Shown here in pieces: positions 60,818-64,000 of a DNA stretch of 64,000 nt. Within the stretch, counting starts at the first letter, position 1; the number at the start of each line of letters is the position of its first letter. This DNA is from Deinococcus radiotolerans (lineage in GTDB: Bacteria; Deinococcota; Deinococci; Deinococcales; Deinococcaceae). The notes beneath the pieces are model-generated. The model had not been told where the DNA came from, searched no databases, and was given only the letters and a program-made list of their open reading frames with translations. Both the position numbers and the translations under genes were made by a program. Location of the stretch: the NCBI RefSeq assembly GCF_014647435.1, contig NZ_BMPE01000001.1, positions 124,001 through 188,000 on the forward strand, read 5' to 3'.

Positions 60818-60982
60818 GGTGCGCCTCCAGGCGGGTCGAGCAGACTGAAGTGAACATTCCCCCCAGTATGCCCGCTGAACCCCGCCCGGCGCGACGCCGC
60901 CCCCCGGCCGGGGGCAGGGGCCAGTCCAGCCCGGAGGTCAGGCAGGCGGCCCCGGCGCCCTGTATAACAGAGGTGGAATGAC

Positions 60983-63106
<2,124 letters not shown>

Positions 63107-63108
63107 CC

Positions 63109-63372
63109 GTGGCCCTTCCCACCCTGACCCTGTATACCCGGCCCGGCTGCGCCCTGTGCGAGCAGGCGGCCCACCACCTCAGCGACCTTGAATTTCGGTT
63201 CACCCCCGTGAATATCGACGTGGACCCCGACCTGCGGGCGCGCTGGAGTGAGCACGTCCCCGTGCTGACCTGGACCCCAGCCGGGCAGGCCGAGCAGGTC
63301 CTGGGGAAAGGGTCGTTCAGCCGCGGCCGCCTGGGGCAGATCAAACTGCACCTCCTGCGCCTGCAGCCCTGA
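63109..63372 (+). CDS. glutaredoxin-like (DUF836-type) protein
   Basis: An 87-residue thioredoxin-fold protein with active-site CALC in LYTRPGCALCEQA, followed by NIDVDPDLRARW and VPVLTW with the cis-Pro. It belongs to the short glutaredoxin-like group of uncertain substrate. GTG 63109 is 2 bases after the kinase stop, so the two are one unit. Confidence 0.87.
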   Translation: MALPTLTLYTRPGCALCEQAAHHLSDLEFRFTPVNIDVDPDLRARWSEHVPVLTWTPAGQAEQVLGKGSFSRGRLGQIKLHLLRLQP

Positions 63373-63492
63373 ACCTGACGGCGGCAGTGTCCTCGGGCAC
63401 GCCTGGCTGCGCCGACTGAGCCTGAATGGATGAACCTCAGCTCAGGATGGGCTGGGACGCGTGACCGCGCGCACGCACGCTATGGTGAGCTC

Positions 63493-63531
63493 ATGAGTAA
63501 CCCCACCCCCCCCGCCGGAGTGCCCGCGTGA
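63493..63531 (+). CDS. 12-codon leaderless ORF overlapping the ftsY start
   Basis: MSNPTPPAGVPA followed by TGA that overlaps the GTG start of ftsY (GTGA). TATGGT at 63481-63486 ends 6 bases before its ATG, so a leaderless message would enter this mini-ORF first; GGAG lies 8 bases before the ftsY GTG. The role would be to bring ribosomes to ftsY by termination-reinitiation. Confidence 0.45.
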   Translation: MSNPTPPAGVPA

Positions 63532-64000
63532 GCTGGCTCGAACGTCTCCGCGACGGGCTGTCCAAAACCCGCAAGCAGATCAACGACACCGCCGGGTACC
63601 TCGGCACTGACGTCCGCGACGTCCTCACCAACCGGCTGGACACCATCGAGGACCTCGAGTACGCCCTGATCGCCGCAGACGTGGGCCGCGCCGCCACAGA
63701 GGAGATCCTGGAGGACATCCGCCGCGCCGAGGGCAAGAACCTTCAGGAGGCCCTGATGGACGCCCTGACGCTGCAACTGGAACCGGACGCCAAACGCGCC
63801 GAGTTCCGCAAGCTGGGCTTCAGCCCCGACGCGCGGCGCAGCAGCGTGGACCCCAAGGGCCACGTCGTCATGGTGATCGGCGTGAACGGGGTGGGGAAGA
63901 CCACCACGATCGCCAAACTGGGCCAGTACTACGTGAACCGCGGCAAGAGCGTCATGTTCGCCGCGGGGGACACCTTCCGCGCGGCGGCCAGCACGCAGCT
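63528..64000 (+). CDS. ftsY: signal recognition particle receptor FtsY (5' part)
   Basis: The first 157 codons of the SRP receptor GTPase, cut by the window end. The N domain (WLERLRDGLSKTRKQINDTA) leads directly into the G domain with GVNGVGKTTTIAKLGQYY (Walker A) and GDTFRAAA. There is no long acidic A domain, as in other Deinococcus-Thermus FtsY. It guides ribosome-nascent chain complexes to the translocon. Confidence 0.96.
   Translation, partial: MSWLERLRDGLSKTRKQINDTAGYLGTDVRDVLTNRLDTIEDLEYALIAADVGRAATEEILEDIRRAEGKNLQEALMDALTLQLEPDAKRAEFRKLGFSPDARRSSVDPKGHVVMVIGVNGVGKTTTIAKLGQYYVNRGKSVMFAAGDTFRAAASTQ

Overview
The window is a compact, GC-rich bacterial chromosome segment and almost certainly comes from a Deinococcus species. 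The gene set fits (CarH-type light sensor beside carotenoid genes, stand-alone proline dehydrogenase, DUF11 lipoprotein, polyphosphate glucokinase, eukaryote-like IleRS). So does the repeated placement of a TANNNT -10 hexamer 5-9 bases before an ATG or GTG, which predicts leaderless mRNAs, a habit known from Deinococcus. No tRNA, rRNA, insertion sequence, prophage or CRISPR array was seen. The right end cuts ftsY.

Layout. 1-2.4 kb: TetR regulator, polyphosphate glucokinase, Spo0M-like protein. 2.4-9.6 kb: one long minus-strand sulfur block (DUF4395 protein, sulfite reductase, APS kinase, APS/PAPS reductase, ATP sulfurylase, then a sulfonate-type ABC transporter), with a shared TCAACTAT motif before two of its transcription-unit starts. 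9.7-13.1 kb: small lipoprotein, secreted metalloprotease, two tandem phosphoribosyltransferases, an SDR protein. 13.1-16.4 kb: a CarH-like B12 photoreceptor divergent from a UbiA prenyltransferase and a CrtI-type desaturase. 16.4-17.5 kb: two neighbouring genes that each need a one-base frameshift. 17.6-19.3 kb: subtilisin-type lipoprotein protease. 19.8-24.1 kb: proline catabolism operon (GntR, proline dehydrogenase, unknown membrane protein, P5C dehydrogenase) with a perfect GntR-type palindrome at its head.

24.2-30.2 kb: MgtC-like protein, cold shock protein with a very stable 5' hairpin, hpt, trpC, PhnP-like hydrolase, TVP38 protein, purM, phosphatase. 30.2-33 kb: DUF11 surface lipoprotein followed by 0.68 kb without a gene. 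33.6-43.7 kb: nitronate monooxygenase, MeaB, ICMT, GMC oxidoreductase, ArgJ, TspO-like protein, AroE-like protein and several unknowns. 43.8-47.9 kb: a tRNA-Ile-type T-box riboswitch drives a small cupin gene and ileS; the IleRS carries an inverted signature motif (GVHH instead of HxGH). 47.9-51.1 kb: rho preceded by a short coupled ORF, LysM/M23 endopeptidase, response regulator. 51.2-58.3 kb: pdxST, MFS exporter divergent from an aldo/keto reductase, response regulator, DinB, DUF84 and MBL proteins. 58.3-64 kb: glycosyltransferase, an unknown 600-residue protein divergent from a membrane Ser/Thr kinase with NHL repeats, glutaredoxin-like protein, and ftsY preceded by a leaderless 12-codon ORF.

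The most unusual signals are the T-box/cupin/leader-ORF/IleRS unit, the short ORFs overlapping the start codons of ileS, rho and ftsY, the conserved motif of the sulfur block, and the unknown membrane protein locked between the two proline-degradation enzymes.
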